Positions 23,472 through 35,315 of a DNA stretch of 64,000 bases are shown here, in pieces. The notes below the pieces were generated by a model. It was not told the DNA's origin and searched no databases. It saw only the letters and a list, made by a program, of their open reading frames with translations. Numbering within the stretch: the first letter of the stretch is position 1; each line of letters starts with the position of its first letter. The translations under genes were made by a program, and so were the position numbers. Source of the DNA: Heliocidaris tuberculata (lineage: Eukaryota > Echinodermata > Echinoidea > Camarodonta > Echinometridae); NCBI GenBank assembly GCA_025618425.1, contig CM046835.1, positions 17,851,332-17,915,331 on the forward strand. The letters run 5' to 3'.

Positions 23472-24950
23472 TCGTATTTCCGAAGGTTAATAATTCCGAT
23501 AGGTTCGTTATTCCGAAGGTTCGTTACTCCGAAAATGAAAGAGGGTTCATGATTCCGAAGGTTCGTATTTCCGAAAATGAAATAGGGTTCGTAATTCCGA
23601 AAATGAAAGGGGGTTCATGATTCCGAAGGTTCGTATTTCCGAAAATGAAATAGGGTTCATAATTCCGAAAATGAAATAGGGTTCGTAATTCCGAAAATGA
23701 AATAAGGTGCGTAATTCCGAAAATGAAATAGGGTTCATGATTCCGAAGGTTCGTATTTCCGAAAATGAAATAGGGTTCATAATTCCGAAAATGAAATAGG
23801 GTTCATAATTCCAAAAATGAAATAGGGTTCATAATTCCGAAAATGAAATAAGGTACCTAAAAAGAAGGGGGACCGAAATGACTGTGCAGCCCCCCCCCCC
23901 CTCCATATCAAAGGTAAAAAAAAATATTTAAAAAAGGAGAGAGAGATAAAAGAGAAAAGAAAACTATTACTAGTGAACTATATAATTCTATCTGTCCTTA
24001 TGTTATTCTTTGTTTTTCCTTCTATCTTCTTCTCTTTCTATCTTTCCTTTATGTTATTCTTTGTTGATATTCTTCTTTCATTTCCTCATTCCATCTACAA
24101 GATGGCCGCCAGATAATTCTGTCTTTCCTTATGTTATTTTCCTTCTATCTTTCCTTATGTTATTCTATGTTTTATTCTTTTATCTTTGCCTTCTATCTTT
24201 CATTAAGTCATGTTGTAGATAGAAAAAGGAAATGAAAGAAGAATAAAAACAAAGAATAACATAAGGAAAGAAAGAAAAAGAAGAAGATAGAAGGAAACAA
24301 AAAGAAAAGCATAAGGGAGATAGAAATAGGAAATGAAAGAAGGATAAAAACATACAATAACATAAGGAAAGATAGAATTATCCGGCGGCCGCCAGATAAT
24401 TCGCTGCTTCTTATATTCTGTAATAGTTTTCTTTTCTCTTTTATCTCTCTCCCTTTTTTTGGACCCTTGATATGGAAAGGGGAGGGGGGGGGGGCTGCTG
24501 AGTCGTTTTGGTTCCCCCCCCCCCTCCCTCCTTTTTTTAGGTACCTTACTTTATTTTCGGGATTATGAACCCTATTTCATTTTCGGAATTACGAACCCTA
24601 TTTCATTTTCGGAATTACGAACCTTATTTCATTTTCGGAATTACGAAGCCTATTTCATTTTTGGAATTATGAACCCTTTTTCATTTTCGGAAATATCATT
24701 GAACCATCGGAATTATGAATTCTTTTTCATTTTGGGAATTATGAACCTTCAGAAATATGAACCCTAATTCATTTAGGGAATTATGAACCTTCGGATAAAC
24801 GAATCTTCGGAATAACGAACGTTCGGAATAATGCAACAAATGTTCGGAATCATGAACCCTTTTTCATTTTCGGAATTATGAACCCCCAGGCATGGGAAAT
24901 TTCTGTTTCGGAATTATGAACCTTCGGAAATACGAACCTTCCAAAAACGA
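23472..24950. mobile_element. Foldback element built of TTCGGAATTATGAACC repeats
   Basis: The left arm (23472-23880) is an array of ~25-bp units of the type AATTCCGAAAATGAAATAGG. The right arm (24540-24950) is the same array inverted (CATTTTCGGAATTATGAACC). Next to the arms, the inverted pair GATATGGA / TCCATATC with C- and G-runs closes the stem. The middle is TTCTATCTTTCCTTATG-rich low-complexity sequence, itself partly palindromic, and includes GCGGCCGCCAGATAATTC. It lies in the right arm of the giant palindrome and has no counterpart in the left arm. Confidence 0.8.
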
Positions 24951-25167
24951 GTGCCCCCCCCCCCCCTCTTAACATTTTGAATACCTTAAAGTACATTATA
25001 AAGAAGATAAAAGAGTTGGTTTCGTTTACTCCTGGTGGGGGTGCACGGATATACCCTACTATTATCCATTTGTCATCTATATAAAGATACAAATATTATT
25101 CTGTGGTTATATAAAATCTCATCTCTCCATTAGTAGAAAAGAACATCACAGAATCTGGCCTCAGAAT

Positions 25168-25284
25168 GGTCTATTCAATTCAATTTAATTCAAAATGGTA
25201 TTTATTAAAAATAATGATGCGTCGCAACATAACGTTGAATTGTGCACAATTTACAAATATGAAATATACATGCAGTATACATCG
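25168..25284 (-). mobile_element. Probable LINE 3' end fragment
   Basis: ATTCAATTCAATTTAATTCA followed by AATGGTATTTATTAAAAATA reads, on the minus strand, as a (TTGAA)n-tailed 3' end like those of CR1/L2-group LINEs. No coding part remains. It is confined to the right palindrome arm. Confidence 0.4.
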
Positions 25285-25292
25285 TAGATAAT

Positions 25293-25489
25293 CAGTGGCG
25301 TATCTACGGGGGGGGGGGGGGAGCAGATGAGGCAAGTGCCCCGGGCGGCACTTAAAGGGGGCGCAAAAAATGCAAAAGAGAGAAAGAAAAGGGGGAGAAA
25401 TACAAGAAATGTTATGGCCTTTTGAGGGTTATTTGCGCTCAGTCAAGGACAAAATGCATAAGAAATAGTGTGATATAGATACGCCACTG
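25293..25489. mobile_element. 197-bp hAT-like MITE
   Basis: Ends CAGTGGCGTATCTACGGGG and ATAGATACGCCACTG with a perfect 8-bp target duplication TAGATAAT (25285-25292, 25490-25497). The interior is purine-rich and non-coding. Confidence 0.92.
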
Positions 25490-25525
25490 TAGATAATACA
25501 TTCAATTAATGAATAATTTACATGA

Positions 25526-25795
25526 GAGGTGTCGTGGTCTAGTGGATACGTCACCGGACTGTGGATCTCATGGTTCGTGCTTCGAGTCCCGCCGCGACAC
25601 TAATGTCCTTTGGCAAGACATCAATCTACATTTGCCACTCTCCACCCAGGTGTAGTAAATGGGTACTGGTAGGAATTTATTCCTTGAATGCTTTCAGCGC
25701 CTTATAGGGCAGCTGGGCTAAAGCCAGGGTAATAATACTACTTCAGCGCTGCATTAAGCGCAATATAAATGTTATGTATAATTATTATTATAAAG
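25526..25795 (+). repeat. tRNA-derived SINE, near full length
   Basis: The tRNA-like head has an A-box-like TGGTCTAGTGG (near 25534) and a B-box-like GGTTCGTGCTTC (near 25573). It is followed by the body GGCAAGACATCAATCTACAT, the segment CACCCAGGTGTAGTAAATGG, and the tail GCGCAATATAAATG with an ATT-rich 3' end. The body is shared with the inverted copy at 28170-28462, defining one SINE family. Confidence 0.8.
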
Positions 25796-26255
25796 GTGGT
25801 TTGAAAATTAACAGTAGTTAGTTCACAGGTAATGAAAACAAAAATTATCATTAACTTACACACAGCTGGAATATATGCTATTGTAAGCATTTGGTGATGG
25901 TAAACATTTTCTACGAATAGGATTTAGCGTAAGCAGAGTGCCAACTTTGTGATGGGAGCAATAACTAACCCGTACATACGACTCAATGAGCCATTGATTA
26001 TTAATTTATTTAGATGAGTGTAGGTAAGAAAATTGCAAACTGAGGAAATAGAAATAATGGCAAATGTATAAGTTTCATTAAGCGTATACAAACATGTGAT
26101 GTTATCAAATTGAACGTAAATTATAAAAAGAAATTATTTGTTTTCAATACTGATTTTATGCAAAGAAAGGAAAATAAACAGCAAATTATCGGTTGATATT
26201 CCCTTGCATTAGTAGTGGTAACAGTATACAGCTACTAAGGAGAATAGATGGCATT

Positions 26256-27839
26256 TCATTTCATTTCATTTCATTTCGGTTTATTGATAAAAAATAATAC
26301 CTTGTAAAAACAGTCCGGAGACTGATACATACAATGTTTACAAATTTACATAATAATATTGAAAAGATTACATAAAAAGTACAGTGCATGTCAATAAATT
26401 GTCAAGAAACAAAGATTGAAAGAAAAATGAACATGAATCGTTTTAAATATTGCACTTCAAATTGATTATAAATACAATAAAATCAATAAAAATGCTATTT
26501 CATTACTTCAGTTTATATTAGAACAACAGTTCCTGATATTAATAATAATTATTATCATTATTATTATCATTATTATTATTCCTGCAATTATAGAAGGCAA
26601 GAAAGCGTTGGGCTACTGATAATTAGTTGTGTGTGTATAAGAAACCATAAATGCATGTAAACTGAGAACATATAAAGTGAAACTTATAACGAAATTTAAA
26701 AAAATTAAAATAAAAAAATTAAAAAAAATAAAAATAAAAATCATGAAATAGCTTGAACCTTGATAAGGAACCCCCCCCCCCCAAAAAAAAACCCCAGTAG
26801 AGGTGAATTCAAGACCTAGGTCTTAGAATACGAAACAATGTGAGAATAGTAAAACTAATTTTATATATAGATCCAGTAGAAGTCGGCAGAGTTTGAGTGA
26901 TGAGCAGGAATTGTTCGAGATAAATAATAAAAAGAAAAATATAAGGTTTCAAAAAATTATGAATATGTCTTTAAGTGGATACAAATACAAAATAAATAAA
27001 TGACAATGCAAAGGAACTGCATGGCATAAGAAAGATGTCAAAAGAAATAAAATGATTACTGAAGTATACTGGCATAAAAAAAAAAAACAACTAACAACAA
27101 CAACAACAAGACATAAAAAGCAGAAACATGACCATATCATTTAGAAATCTTCAATTGATAATTAAGTATAAGAGAGGGAGAGAGAGAAAGGAGAAAAAAT
27201 AGGAGAGTGAATTTAAAAAGAGGAGATGAGAAAGGACAGGAAGAAAGAAAGATACGGAAAATTGGAGAGTAAAATGAAGAAGAAAAAAAAAGGAGAAGAG
27301 AGAGATAAAAGAAAAAGAGAGAAGAGAGAGAAAGAGAGAGGAGGAAGAAGAGAGAGAAAAAGAGCAAAGAAAGATGAATATTGAGAAGCAGAAGAAAAGA
27401 AGAAAACGTAGTAAGAGATTTAAAGAGAGAGAAAAAGAAAAGAAAAGTAAGTTTCAAAACTTCAAAGGCATAAACAGTAACATGCAGTATGAAGTCAGCT
27501 TGAGACAAATCACAAGGCAGAATTAAGAATTGCAGTTACGTAAGGAAATGTGGAGTTTTTATACCTCTGAGTTCTACAACGCGGTAAGTCCAGAAGATGG
27601 GCATTTCTCAGAGTAGAATTGTGTCGTGAGACAGATCGACGGATGGGGGGTAGAATGTCTCGATGGCGTTGAGACTTAAGGAGACCAAGTCCAAAACTGA
27701 GGATGAGATCTTTTCTACGTTCATACAACAAGGGTAAATCAAAACGAATAAGCTGTTGTGTGTATGAGAAGGTAGATGGATACACAATCAATCGAAGATT
27801 ATAAAAAAAAATTAAAAAGAGAGAACTGACTGCATACAA
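26256..27839 (-). mobile_element. 5'-truncated LINE, C-terminus and 3' UTR
   Basis: On the minus strand, 27839-27510 encodes the end of a non-LTR retrotransposon ORF2 (DILPPIRRSVSR, then RNAHLLDLPRCRTQRYKNS and PYVTAILN, ending in a stop). A 1.25-kb 3' region follows, partly A/G-rich low complexity. It ends in a (GAAAT)n tail at 26256-26279. Reverse transcriptase and endonuclease are absent, as is usual for 5'-truncated copies. It lies only in the right palindrome arm. Confidence 0.7.
26520..26800. repeat. ATT-rich and A-rich simple sequence
   Basis: ATTATTATTATC repeats at 26540-26580, A-rich runs at 26697-26740 and a C-run at 26770-26782. Non-coding, inside the LINE 3' region. Confidence 0.8.
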
Positions 27840-28169
27840 AATGATAGGTCAGTGAACCGGCCCAAATTTAACTAAAACTTGCACTATTGTATATAGCGCT
27901 TTTTGAAAAAAAAAAAAAGTCAGATACTGTTTGAATGAATCTTATATTATAATTTCCAACTTTTATTAGTCATAAAACATTTGCTATAGTGCTTGCAATA
28001 AACATATAAAATAATTATAATTCTATTATACATGTATATATTTATAACGTCAATACTTGGCCTGACGGAGTTTTTTCACTGCAGTCAATTAATGTTAATT
28101 ATAATTATAATAGACTATCAACAATCACAACAACCCATAATCCACATTTTTAACAGGTACTTATAGGGG

Positions 28170-28462
28170 TAAATAATAATAATAGTAAACCGTTCTTGTA
28201 TATAGCGCATACCACATTCTGATTTAATGTCCCTATATATGCGCTTCCAAAGGGTTTTGTTATAGCTCCGGCGGCCGTAATCGGCGCACAGTGCATTTCA
28301 AGGAGTAAATCCTGCCAGGTACCCATTTAACACCTGGGTGGAGAGTTGCAAATGTGGATTAATGACTTGCCAAAAGACGCTAGTGCCGGCGGGCTCAGAT
28401 TCAAACCTTCAACCCTTGGATTGAGAGTCAAGTGAATGAACCACTATACCACGACACCTGCA
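28170..28462 (-). repeat. tRNA-derived SINE, inverted copy
   Basis: Read on the minus strand from 28462: GTGTCGTGGTATAGTGGTTC (A-box), a B-box-like GGTTTGAATCTG, then GGCAAGTCATTAATCCACAT and CACCCAGGTGTTAAATGGG as in the copy at 25526. The 3' end reads GCGCTATATACAAGAACGG plus (ATT)n. It interrupts the right palindrome arm; the left arm reads through near 19590. Confidence 0.8.
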
Positions 28463-29400
28463 CTTACGTGCGTTAAAGCATTCATATTTTGCTGGTTATT
28501 ACAGCGTTTGTCCCACGTCTAGAATACCATTTTTAAGTTTTTAAAAAATGAAATTGTATCAAAAATAATGATCGTTGATTTGCATTTTTGTGTATCATTT
28601 GTATATTGGTGATGGGGGGGGGGGGCGTCTAGCAGGCAGATCATTATAATGTCTGGCAGTATCTATGAAAGTCTAGACAAAACCGATTTTGTTTGTTTGT
28701 TTTTACGCTTTGTTCCCACGAACTTTCGTTTCTACCTGATCGCGCTCAGTGTATGGGAAGGGGGGGGGGGGTATATTTTGGGCGTCTGCATGGCATTCAT
28801 TCTCCACCACTTAAATCGTCGGGTAGTGCATGGTCATTTGCGTATCTTTGGACTCTGACAAACAATTTCCTGTTGGTTTTATGAGGTTTTCTTTCTAGCT
28901 GATCTCTTTGGGGGCGTCTGGCGGGCACCCCCACCACTTAAAACGTCTGGCAGTGGCCAGTTACACTGGGACTATTGTGAATCTTTTCATATATGTTCCA
29001 TTGGGTCTCTTTTCCATATGATCTAGCTTAATATTGGAGGTTGGGGTACTTTGGGGGCGTCTGGCTGTGGCATCTTTGGACTCTGCCGAACAATTTCCTA
29101 TTTGTTTCATGGGGTTTCCTTTCCAGCTAGTCTATATAGTTAGCTCAATTTTTAGACCCCTTTGCACTATAGGGAGCGTCTGGTGGGCAACCCCCACCAC
29201 TTAAACGTCTGGCAGTACTCATTCATGTACCTGGGACTATGGCGAATCTTGTCATATATGGGTTTCATAGTTTCATTTCCAGCTGATCTAGCTCAAATTT
29301 TGGACCACTTTGTGATCTCCCCCTGGCCACACCCACCATGTCAGCTAGAGAGCATGCCAGACGGCGCAAGGCTGCCATGTACAATGTTTCTTTATACCAC

Positions 29401-29430
29401 AATAAATAAATAAATAAATAAATAAATAAA
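29401..29430. repeat. (AATA)n microsatellite
   Basis: About seven AATA units inside the right palindrome arm; not present at the matching place on the left. Confidence 0.9.
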
Positions 29431-29519
29431 ATTTGTTATATGGGACTATGGCATGCACTAGCTTTCCCGTTTCCAGCAAGGTTGACCCCCCCCCCCCCCC
29501 CCACCCCGGCTCCCGGACG

Positions 29520-30115
29520 AGATAGTCGATTAGTGACATACGGGCATTTGACACATTCTGAAAGTTCCGAGGCCTTGTATACAAATAAGAATATAATAGG
29601 CCTAACGAGTGTATTGAGCTGTTATGTTTCATTGTGAAAGGTATCATGATTTAATTGGTTGCTATTGTTATCTGCTAAAACAGAATCCATTTAATGTTCA
29701 ATGTCATGGACTCCGGGAAGAGATAGAATAGGGTTTCTTGACTTTTTGGTAAGTCTATTGTCTTTTCTGCAAACTTACTGACATTGACAAGACTTTGAAG
29801 AACTGCAAATCATTGTTAGTCAAGTGAGATGCTCCTTTTTCGGGCCTATCGGGTGGCATTTTAGTGTCATATTTTGCGCCCGATTGGCTATTGCACTTTC
29901 TAAAAGCACCATTAATTAGCACACAGGATGTGTAATGGATATTTTGTGACCCGTTCTGTTGGCGGATTGTGCCCATGTACTCGTCGGTGAACTGAGGCAC
30001 ACAACAGCACAGCACGTAACAGAGGAAATGGTTGTTGGAAACTAAATAACTCTATGCTGAATGATGAAGTGTATAAAGAAAATATCTAACGCATTATAGT
30101 TAGTATTAGTCATTT
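29520..30115. other. Non-coding stretch
   Basis: No recognised gene or repeat boundary between the palindrome and the LINE that follows. Confidence 0.5.
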
Positions 30116-30119
30116 GACA

Positions 30120-31905
30120 AACAGCTAAAGTAGGAAATGTGTAAAATTAAAATTGAAGAATTTAGTATGAAATATACAGATGTTAATAAGAGAAGAAAGA
30201 AATATATTGCTAACATGGAAAGTGAATATAACAGCTTGGGTAAGAAAGTAGATGCGGGTTTATGTGCATGATATAGATAAAATGAAGTGTTTGAGACAAA
30301 AGATAGACAAATGGTATGAATATCAGTGCAAAGGTGCATTTGTGAGATCTCGGTCAAGATGGCTTGAATTTGGTGAAAAGTCAACAAAATATTTTCTTCA
30401 GCATGAAAAAGCAAAAGGAAAGAGAAAGAAATAGATTATCTTGAGATTAACGGGAAAATTATTAGAGATGAAAAAAAGATTTTGACAGGCATTATACGAG
30501 AGTTTTATTGTATAATTATATAATACCGGGGAAGGGTATGCATGTTTTGACTGAAGAAGACGCAAATTTGTGTGAGGGAAGAATTACGGAGAACGAATGC
30601 TGGGATGCATTGAAGTCAATGAATTTGAACAAATCACCTGGAAGTGATGGACTCAGTGTTGAATTTTCTTGGGGGGGGGGGGGGGGACATTAAACATGAT
30701 AATTGACAGTCTGAACGAGGGTTACGACATGAAACAGTTGTCTTGTACACAAAGTCAAGCTATCCTTACTTTATTGTATAAGAAAGGTAACAAAAATGTT
30801 TTAGATAATTGGCGACCTGTTTCGCTGTTAAACATTGACTATAAACTTGCAGCTCGGATTCTTTCAATACGATTACAAAGAGTAATCTATACAAACTTGT
30901 ATCAGAGGATCAGGCTGGCTTTTTAAAAAATCGCTCCGCATCTGAATGTTATCAGACTTATCCATGAATACTATTGATTATTGTCTTCTTGAAAATAAAC
31001 AAACTTTTATGATCTTTTTGGCTTTCAAAAAAGGGTTCGATAACATTGATCGTCATTTGTTATTGTCCTTGTTGATTATGAGAACTTAAATTTAAAGATT
31101 CGTTTTTGAGATGGATTCAAACATAATACAATGGTGCTCATGGTCGTGTCTTAGATTTTGGCTGGATATCAGAGAAATTTGCAATAGAAAGAGGCGTTAG
31201 GCAAGGCTGCCCACTTTCAGCCCTTTTATTTATAATTGTTGCAAAGGTTTTAGCTCTGAAAATTAAACAAACACTAAAATAAAAGGAATCCAAGTCCCAT
31301 ACTTGAATGGAGACAAATCTGATTTTAAAGATAAAATTATACGCATCGTTCAATATATATGCAGACGATACGACTATTATTACTAATTCTGTTCAATCAA
31401 TAAAGGAAATAAGGAAATAAGTAGAAATGTTTGGAGAACATTCGGAATGTAATGTATCATATTTGTAGGAAAAGAAAGTTGCCTAACTTTTATGTTGACA
31501 TGTTTTGTTCTTGGGCTGAACTGAAATATATTGATATGTTTAAAGTAACAGATATAGAAAATGAAATAATCTGGTATGATAGTAATATTAAATATAGGAA
31601 TGAGTTATTGCATTTTCCAAACTGGAAAAAAAAAATCCTTAAAGTGAAACAATTAAGTCTTAGCAAATGGTATTTAGAAAAAAAGTTGATTCAATTTGTA
31701 TTAATTTTCAAGAAAATGAATTACTTTCCTCCTTTAAATTGTCAAAGTTAAAAAGTGCATTTTCCGAATTTTTGGTTACAGAAGTTACGTAATAGGAAGC
31801 AATATGTAAATGGTTCACCGTCTGAAGTGAAATCCAGTACAATCGAAATGGTAACAGGTGACTCCATTGAGGTCGCGGGCATGAGAGCCAAACATTATAT
31901 ATATG
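30120..31905 (+). pseudogene. Degenerate L1/Tx1-like LINE, ORF2 remnant
   Basis: Conserved blocks appear in order but in shifting frames: RSRWLEFGEKSTKYFL (near 30345), ENECWDALKSMNLNKSPGSDG (near 30590; RT finger), LLYKKGNKNVLDNWRPVSLL (30770), KLAARILSIRLQRVI, a KKGFDNIDRH-like block (31030), GVRQGCPLSALLF (31195) and a broken YADDTTII active site near 31355-31375. From 31445 a C-terminal block follows (RKRKLPNFYVDMFCSW, then WYDSNIKYRNELLHF). Several hundred codons between the active site and this block are missing. A 12-base G-run interrupts the finger domain near 30671. Spacing and motifs fit the L1/Tx1 clade. Non-functional. Confidence 0.85.

Positions 31906-31907
<2 letters not shown>

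Positions 31908-31978
<71 letters not shown>
31908..31978. repeat. (TA)n microsatellite at the LINE 3' end
   Basis: About 35 TA units directly after the LINE remnant; it may have grown from the element's A/T-rich tail. Confidence 0.97.
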
Positions 31979-31980
<2 letters not shown>

Positions 31981-32035
31981 AAATAAACAAGAACTGCCGA
32001 GCATTTAATTTTGGAACGCTTATTTTTGAATTATA

Positions 32036-34149
32036 CATTCAGTATTTTATTAACCAGTAGTCGGCAGGTTCAACCCTCAGCCAACCAAACGATCCCCAAC
32101 CAACCGCTCTGAGAGTGCAAGATTTAATGGAGAGGAAAAAAAATGTAAGTCGTCAAAAGAAACGAGGCTTATTAACATCGTGCAAATATTCAAAATAAGC
32201 TCATTATATTCAATTCATATCAGTCAAGTATTGACTCACAGATCAAATGCAATGATTATGCTCTCCACCTCTTAGCATGTGATTTATAGCATGTCCAATG
32301 ACAGAAGAAATCGAATTAATTTTCTGTTCTATGTTTAAAAAAAAAAATACAGTTAAACAGATTAATACGCTGTTAACACCGCTGTTTACATCTAAATGAG
32401 GAAAATGCTTACATTCATTTGAATATAAATTAATGTTCGCACAGATGCCGAATTTGTATTACGAAATAATTAACCAATGCACTGACTATTCGAATGCAAA
32501 GTACCGTAAGCTGTAATTATATACCTGTTTTACATAATCCTGAATCACTGAATTACAACCTATTCAGGGTTTGAATTTACATATTTAGTTGTACAGAAGG
32601 TGAGACAGACATTTCATTGCTGAAATTTCTCGCTGTCGCGACGGGCCAATCTCCTAAAACGAATAAAGGATAGTAATGTGACATAAGCTAAGCGTGAGAG
32701 AAGCCCGTTGTCAATTTCTGTCAAAATGAAATCAGTGCTATACTATAGAATGAAATTCCACTTAAGGATGTAGTTCAGTGATAAAGAATGACGGGTATAC
32801 ATTCTAAGTTGACATAATTGTATCTGAATGACTCAGAGAAATATGTGTATCTCCAGGGTATTTTCTGGTGGAGAACTGCATAAAACATAATTGTGGGGAA
32901 ATTTTGACCAACTGTTGGTGAGTTCCTCCCTCGGTCAGCCCGATGACTTTTGGCTGGCTGCTCTGAGAGTGTACACATGATTATTATACTCTCTTGATTT
33001 CTTGGACTTATTTTTGTGTCCATATTATTTATTTTAGCTCCAATTGAGAAAGTTTTGAACTAGTGACGGAACAGGTCCTTGTATGACTTGTTTTGTCACC
33101 GGTCTAGGTCTTGGAAGGAGTAGATAGTTCTCTCTAGTGTTGTTAAAACTGTTAAATATGGTTATATCTTTGAGCACATCATCGAGACATGGGGTTCTGT
33201 CAAACGTGGCAAACGTGATATTTCTTATCAACAAAATTGCTAAAACAAAAATTGTGCATAATTTAGTTGCACTAGAATCTTCAATTCAATTAATTCCGAC
33301 CTATTTAGGTTTTTTATTTTATTTCATTTTTCATTTAATCTAATTCAATTTTTGTATTGCTTTTCCCTAACCAAATCAGCTAGCTTGTTAGCTATTCCGA
33401 TTTAAATGAGTACAAATGCCATGCTCTGCCGTTGGAAATATACACGTTTGTTACTCTATTCGCCATTCCAAGTTTTGAGTTGATAAACAACAACTCATCA
33501 TATTTGTAACCAGTATTTTCTACAATTAGCCATGCTCGCTTGGATATATGCATTATTCTGTTATAATTATGCTCATATAAGTTGACAAAATAGACATGCT
33601 TGTATTAAGATGATGTTAGGTTTCAAGATTGAGGTCTAAGTTCATTCATGCATGGGAGCATTATATAGTTTACGGTACTTTGCATTTGAATAGTCAGTGC
33701 CTAATTGATCACTATTTCGTAATACAAATTCGGCATCTGTGGGAACATTGATATTCAAATGCATGCAAGCTTTTTCCTCTTTAATGGTTATTCATAATAG
33801 GGTTAACAGCGTATTAATCCGTTTAACTGTATTTTTTCACGCAGAACAGAAAAATAATTCGATTTCTTCTGTCATTGGACATGCTATAAATGACATGCTA
33901 AGAAGTGAAGAGCATAATCGTTATCATTGCATTTGATCTGTGAGTCAATACTTGACTGATATGAATTGAATATAAAAATGAGCTTATTTTGAATTTTTTT
34001 CCACGATAATAATAAGCCTCGTTTCTTTTGACGACTTACATTTTTTCTCTCTCTCCATTAAATCTTACACTCTCAGAGCGGTTGGTTGGGGATCGTTAGA
34101 TTGGCTGAGGGTTGAACCTGCCGACTACTGGTTAATAAAATACTGAATG
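32036..34149. mobile_element. 2.1-kb foldback element with ~500-bp arms
   Basis: The left arm 32036-32570 and right arm 33640-34149 are inverted copies: both carry CATTCAGTATTTTATTAACC at the outer edge, GATCCCCAACCAACCGCTCT-like text, CTTTTGACGACTTACA/inverse, and GATGCCGAATTTGTATTACG near the inner edge. Interior 32571-33639 has no recognised gene. The right outer edge coincides exactly with the start of the direct repeat described next. Confidence 0.8.
32881..33600 (+). repeat. Direct repeat, copy A
   Basis: Matches 34150-34590 in the same orientation, starting TAAAACATAATTGTGGGG and including GGTGAGTTCCTCCCTCGGTC, GACTTGTTTTGTCACCGGT and, after extra sequence in this copy, AATTAGCCATGCTCGCTTGG. 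Non-coding. Confidence 0.85.
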
Positions 34150-34590
34150 TAAAACATAATTGTGGGGCAATTTTGACCAACTGTTGGTGAGTTCCTCCCT
34201 CGGTCAGCTCGATGACTTTTGGCTGGCCGCTCTTAGAGTGTAGACATTATTATACTCCCTTAATTTCTTGGACTTGTTTTTATGTCCATAATATTATGAT
34301 TTATTTTAGATCCAAGAGAATTTTGAACCAGTGTCGGAGCGTCCTTATATGACTTGTTTTGTCACCGGTTTAGGTCTTGGAAAGAGTAGATAGTTCTCTC
34401 CAGTGTTTTTAAAGCTGTTAAATAGTTATTGCTTTGTATGGGTACATCGCCGCGATGTGCTCAAAGTAGTGGCTATTCTGTGTTGATAAACAACTCCCCC
34501 ATCGTATTTGTAATCACTGTCTTACAATTAGCCATGCTCGCTTGGATGTATGCCTTATTCTGTTATATGCTAGTAGAAGTTAACAAAATA
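34150..34590 (+). repeat. Direct repeat, copy B
   Basis: Shorter second copy of 32881-33600 (about 270 bp are missing in the middle relative to copy A). It passes into an (ATT)n microsatellite at 34587-34650. Confidence 0.85.
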
Positions 34591-34779
34591 TTATTATTAT
34601 TATTGTTATTATTATTATTATTGTTATTATTATTATCATTATCATCATTATTTTGCTATTTTCTATTAATACTATGGGAGAAATACTTTGCAGAAAATAC
34701 ATGCTCTTTCATCTTCCTTCGACACTGAATAATCATAATAGTGGTTGACTTAGCGCTTGTATAGTATTGACAGAACATG

Positions 34780-35315
34780 CAACTCGTATACTACTTTATT
34801 TTTTTATTTTTTTATTTTTTTTGTTTGTTTTTTTGTTTTTTGTTTTTTGTTTTGTTTTTGTTTTTTAAAATATTTATATGATGTTTGTCACTATGGAAAG
34901 CGTACAAATTCTAAATGCTCATATAACTTTGTATAAAGTGGTACAAAAGCTCATTACTTTTACTCATTGTGATTACAGTTTGTGGTGTATTGTTTTTTTT
35001 TCTTATTCCTCAAACCATTCTGTTTTATTGATCTAATTCTATATAAATTCAAATTTGTTGTAGGGCATTTTGACTGAAAGCCATAGCTGGTTGTATGCTG
35101 CCATCTATAGACGAAAATGCATATCTATGCATGTTTTTGCAGTTTTATGTGCTTTTGCTGTCTATTCATGTTTTTGTTTTGTTTATTCGTTCAATGTGGC
35201 CTTCTGCAGCTAATGCTTGAAGTAATTATGATGCACCTCATTTGTTTATCCCAAATTGACAGTGTAGTATTGCGTCACCTGGAATCTTTTACCACTCAGA
35301 TTTGTTTTACTTGAC
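34780..35315. other. T/G-rich sequence upstream of the LINE ORF
   Basis: Includes a TTTTTG-rich tract (34797-34866). It may contain the 5' UTR of the LINE starting at 35316. No ORF1 and no clear 5' boundary are visible. Confidence 0.4.

Larger units (their letters stand above)
18447..29516. repeat. Giant imperfect palindrome, about 11 kb
   Basis: The left half reappears in inverted order in the right half. Matched segments include 18447-18700 with 29250-29516, 19380-19500 with 28545-28660, 19612-19700 with 28030-28160, 19827-19880 with 27845-27895, 19885-20030 with 25030-25180, and 21065-21440 with 23090-23460. Both outer ends carry CCGGGAGCC / GGCTCCCGG. The outer kilobase of each arm contains repeated modules with AGCTGGAAAGGAAACCC and CGTCTGGCAG. 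Insertions lie in only one arm at a time (a SINE, a LINE, a hAT MITE and a foldback on the right; 20035-21060 only on the left), so the palindrome is older than they are. No transposase or other gene seen. Confidence 0.85.

Noticed and set aside
25526..25600. Possible functional tRNA gene on the plus strand
   Set aside because: The B-box deviates (GGTTCGTGCTTC) and the sequence continues into a body shared with another dispersed copy; called as a SINE.
27137..27508. Serine/leucine/phenylalanine-rich 123-codon minus-strand ORF
   Set aside because: Translation of an A/G-rich low-complexity tract in a LINE 3' region; no conserved motif.
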